Source: an uncultured Corynebacterium sp.
Lineage (GTDB): Bacteria; Actinomycetota; Actinomycetes; Mycobacteriales; Mycobacteriaceae
DNA: 64,000 nt
Assembly (NCBI GenBank): GCA_943914465.1
Contig: CALUCD010000003.1
Span: 1 to 64,000, forward strand
Direction: 5' to 3'
The position numbers and the translations under genes are program-made. Shown here in pieces: positions 62,437 to 64,000 of the stretch; within the stretch, counting starts at the first letter, position 1; every line of letters begins with the position of its first letter. The notes under the pieces were generated by a model. That model was not told the DNA's origin. It made no database searches and was given only the letters and a program-made list of their open reading frames with translations.

Positions 62437-62811
62437 ATGTATTCCCCGGCTCCAGGCCATCAACACATCAAGGTGTTGATCCCGCGACCGACACGGCCAG
62501 ACATTCAAGCCACGCCCTCGGTTCGCGCGGTGCCCAATAACCCGCTTAGTCCACTCGTCCGGCAAGCGATTGAGGCCGCCTTCGGGCATCGCAATCCGGA
62601 ATCATTAACCGCCGCGCTATTCGACATGGGAGTACGCAGCCATCTGCGTGCGCGCCAGCGGGCCCCGCGGCCAGCCGGGAAAGTGAAAGTCCTCTCATGC
62701 CATGCCCGGGAAGGCGGCGAGTTTTTCGGCACCGTAGCCGTAGGGCCGAGGCGCTACGCGTGGGTCGCGCGCATAGCAGATGGCCGACTCGTTTCATTCA
62801 AGGTGCTGTAG
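62437..62811 (+). CDS. Rv3235-like conserved protein
   Basis: A 124-residue protein of the Rv3235 family, commonly found just downstream of secA in actinobacteria. Landmarks are SPLVRQAIEAAFGHRNPESL and the C-terminal beta-hairpin VAVGPRRYAWVARIADGRLV. The ATG at 62437 is preferred because the upstream part of the open frame lacks similarity. It converges on secA with 6 bp between stops. Function unknown. Confidence 0.78.
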   Translation: MYSPAPGHQHIKVLIPRPTRPDIQATPSVRAVPNNPLSPLVRQAIEAAFGHRNPESLTAALFDMGVRSHLRARQRAPRPAGKVKVLSCHAREGGEFFGTVAVGPRRYAWVARIADGRLVSFKVL

Positions 62812-62817
62812 CCACCA

Positions 62818-64000
62818 CTAGGCAGTCGTAGGCCCGGTCTCCATCGGGTCGTGCTGCTGCTCATCTTGCGCCTCAAACTGCTTACGCATGAGGAACAGCT
62901 GCCGGACGGTCTCTTCTTGCACCGCCTCGTTCATTGCCTGGAACATGTCGCCGCCCTCTTTCTGGTACTCCACCAGCGGGTCGCGCTGCGCCATGGCGCG
63001 CAAGCCAATACCTTCCTTGAGGTAATCCATCTCGTAGAGGTGCTCGCGCCATTTCGTGTCGATTACCGGCAGAATCACCATCCGCTCAATGTTTCGCATC
63101 TGATCGTCACCGCCGATGGCTGCGACGTTGCGCTCCAACTCGTCGTATTGGCGAAGGGCGTCCTCGATCACAGCGTCACGCAGCTGCGGAGCCGTGAGCT
63201 CACCTGGTTGGCCGTACTCAGCGCCGTCAATAAGCTGCTGCGGCGACACGGTGGGTCCATAAAGCGCATCGAGCGCACGCCACAACTCATCGAGATCCCA
63301 GTCTTCGACGTAGCCCTCCTGCGTCGCGCCGTCAACATACGCGCCGACAGTCTCCTCAATCATGCGGCGCACCTGACCAGCGATGTCTTTCGAGTCGAGG
63401 ATTTCGCGCCGCTCGCGGTAGACAACTTTGCGCTGCTCATTGAGCACTTCGTCATACTTGAGCACGTTCTTGCGCATTTCAAAGTTCTGGTTTTCCACCC
63501 GTGACTGGGCGCTCTTAATCGCGTTGGAGACCATCTTCGCCTCAATCGGGACATCGTCCGGCACGTTGAGGCGGTTCATCATGTTCTCCATCGAAGTACC
63601 CATGAACCGCACCATCAACTCATCACGCATAGAGAGGTAGAAGCGGGTCTCACCCGGGTCCCCCTGGCGACCGGAGCGGCCGCGCAGCTGGTTGTCAATG
63701 CGCCGCGACTCATGGCGCTCCGTACCGATGACGTACAGCCCGCCGGCTTCACGCACCTCATCACCAAGCTGCTGCGAACGGTCCTTGGCCACCGGCAACA
63801 GCTCGTTCCACGCCCGCTGGTAGCGCTCCTCATCCTCGAAGGGGTCGAGCCCCTCCTCCTGCAACTTCGCATCCAGCAACACCTCGGGGTTGCCGCCAAG
63901 CACGATATCGGTACCGCGGCCAGCCATGTTCGTCGACACAGTCACCTTTCCAGGCAGACCAGCCTCGGCGATGATGCGGCCCTCTTCTTCGTGGTGCTTC
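62818..64000 (-). CDS. secA: Preprotein translocase ATPase SecA, C-terminal part (truncated by window end)
   Basis: The last 393 residues of SecA, the ATPase that pushes unfolded proteins through SecYEG. Visible are motif TNMAGRGTDIVLGGNPE, RRIDNQLRGRSGRQGDPG (helicase motif VI), and the helical wing/scaffold LKEGIGLRAMAQRDPLVEYQ. The C terminus (EQQHDPMETGPTTA) lacks the zinc-binding SEC-C motif, as is normal for actinobacterial SecA1. The 5' part lies beyond position 64000. Confidence 0.97.
   Translation of the reverse strand, partial: KHHEEEGRIIAEAGLPGKVTVSTNMAGRGTDIVLGGNPEVLLDAKLQEEGLDPFEDEERYQRAWNELLPVAKDRSQQLGDEVREAGGLYVIGTERHESRRIDNQLRGRSGRQGDPGETRFYLSMRDELMVRFMGTSMENMMNRLNVPDDVPIEAKMVSNAIKSAQSRVENQNFEMRKNVLKYDEVLNEQRKVVYRERREILDSKDIAGQVRRMIEETVGAYVDGATQEGYVEDWDLDELWRALDALYGPTVSPQQLIDGAEYGQPGELTAPQLRDAVIEDALRQYDELERNVAAIGGDDQMRNIERMVILPVIDTKWREHLYEMDYLKEGIGLRAMAQRDPLVEYQKEGGDMFQAMNEAVQEETVRQLFLMRKQFEAQDEQQHDPMETGPTTA

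Noticed and set aside
1..64000. CRISPR arrays, insertion sequences, integrases, prophage genes
   Set aside because: No spaced short repeats, transposase or integrase motifs were seen; the only long repeat is the glycosidase-like gene pair.

Overview
This window is chromosomal DNA of a high-GC actinobacterium, very probably a Corynebacterium. The evidence is the gene order whiB1-type / bL37 / rshA-sigH / aroA-rsgA / secA, the AdnAB and UvrD2 helicases, DUF3152, DUF3107, TIGR02569 and UPF0182 proteins, a DtxR-like iron box, a tmRNA tag ending in DYALAA, and several genes whose -10 box lies about 7 nt before the start codon (leaderless transcripts). The species cannot be named from sequence alone.

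Layout. 1-131: promoter and leader of an rRNA operon reading left out of the window. 283-4172: a siderophore-type ABC importer (ATPase, two permeases, lipoprotein) behind a DtxR-like box. 4218-8787 (minus strand): ssrA with terminator and promoter, a short-chain dehydrogenase, smpB, ftsX, ftsE and prfB. 8871-12376: a TPP riboswitch, thiC, an inositol-monophosphatase family gene and hisN. 12397-17436: a secreted trypsin-like protease, a 54-residue membrane protein, a CDF metal exporter, an M20 amidohydrolase, a DUF418 membrane protein and a SAP/Rho-N-like small protein. 17426-23252: thiE-thiO-thiS-thiG, then an opposing BCCT transporter, then thiF with a rhodanese domain.

23301-32228 is the accessory and most interesting part. 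It is a minus-strand polysaccharide locus: a small receiver-like protein, a membrane-anchored helical protein, a processive family-2 glycosyltransferase, and two 1036-residue membrane-anchored glycosidase-like proteins. These two genes share a 2995-bp tract that matched at every point I checked, while their ends are clearly diverged. This points to gene conversion between old paralogues. The tract also has mosaic codon usage.

32937-62811 returns to conserved actinobacterial core: initiator tRNA, UPF0182, a PPA1309-like protein, a PDZ/Lon-type protease, a degenerate DUF2342 zincin, a ThiF-like protein, uvrD2, a NUDIX hydrolase, a K+ channel with a strong internal start, adnB and adnA (AdnA motor motifs degenerate), TIGR02569, DUF3152, DUF3107, a DEAD-box helicase, an Rv3212-like protein, a whiB1-type regulator, bL37, rshA-sigH, aroA-rsgA, DUF6912, a HAD protein and an Rv3235-like protein. 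The C-terminal part of secA closes the window.

How the genes fit together: the thiamine genes cover pyrimidine (thiC) and thiazole (thiO, thiS, thiG, thiF) synthesis and coupling (thiE), with the TPP riboswitch seen only at thiC. ssrA and smpB form the trans-translation system, and ssrA carries a possible SigH promoter that would tie it to the sigH-rshA pair also in the window. Start sites were chosen from translational overlaps and ribosome binding sites where visible; alternatives are noted in the entries.
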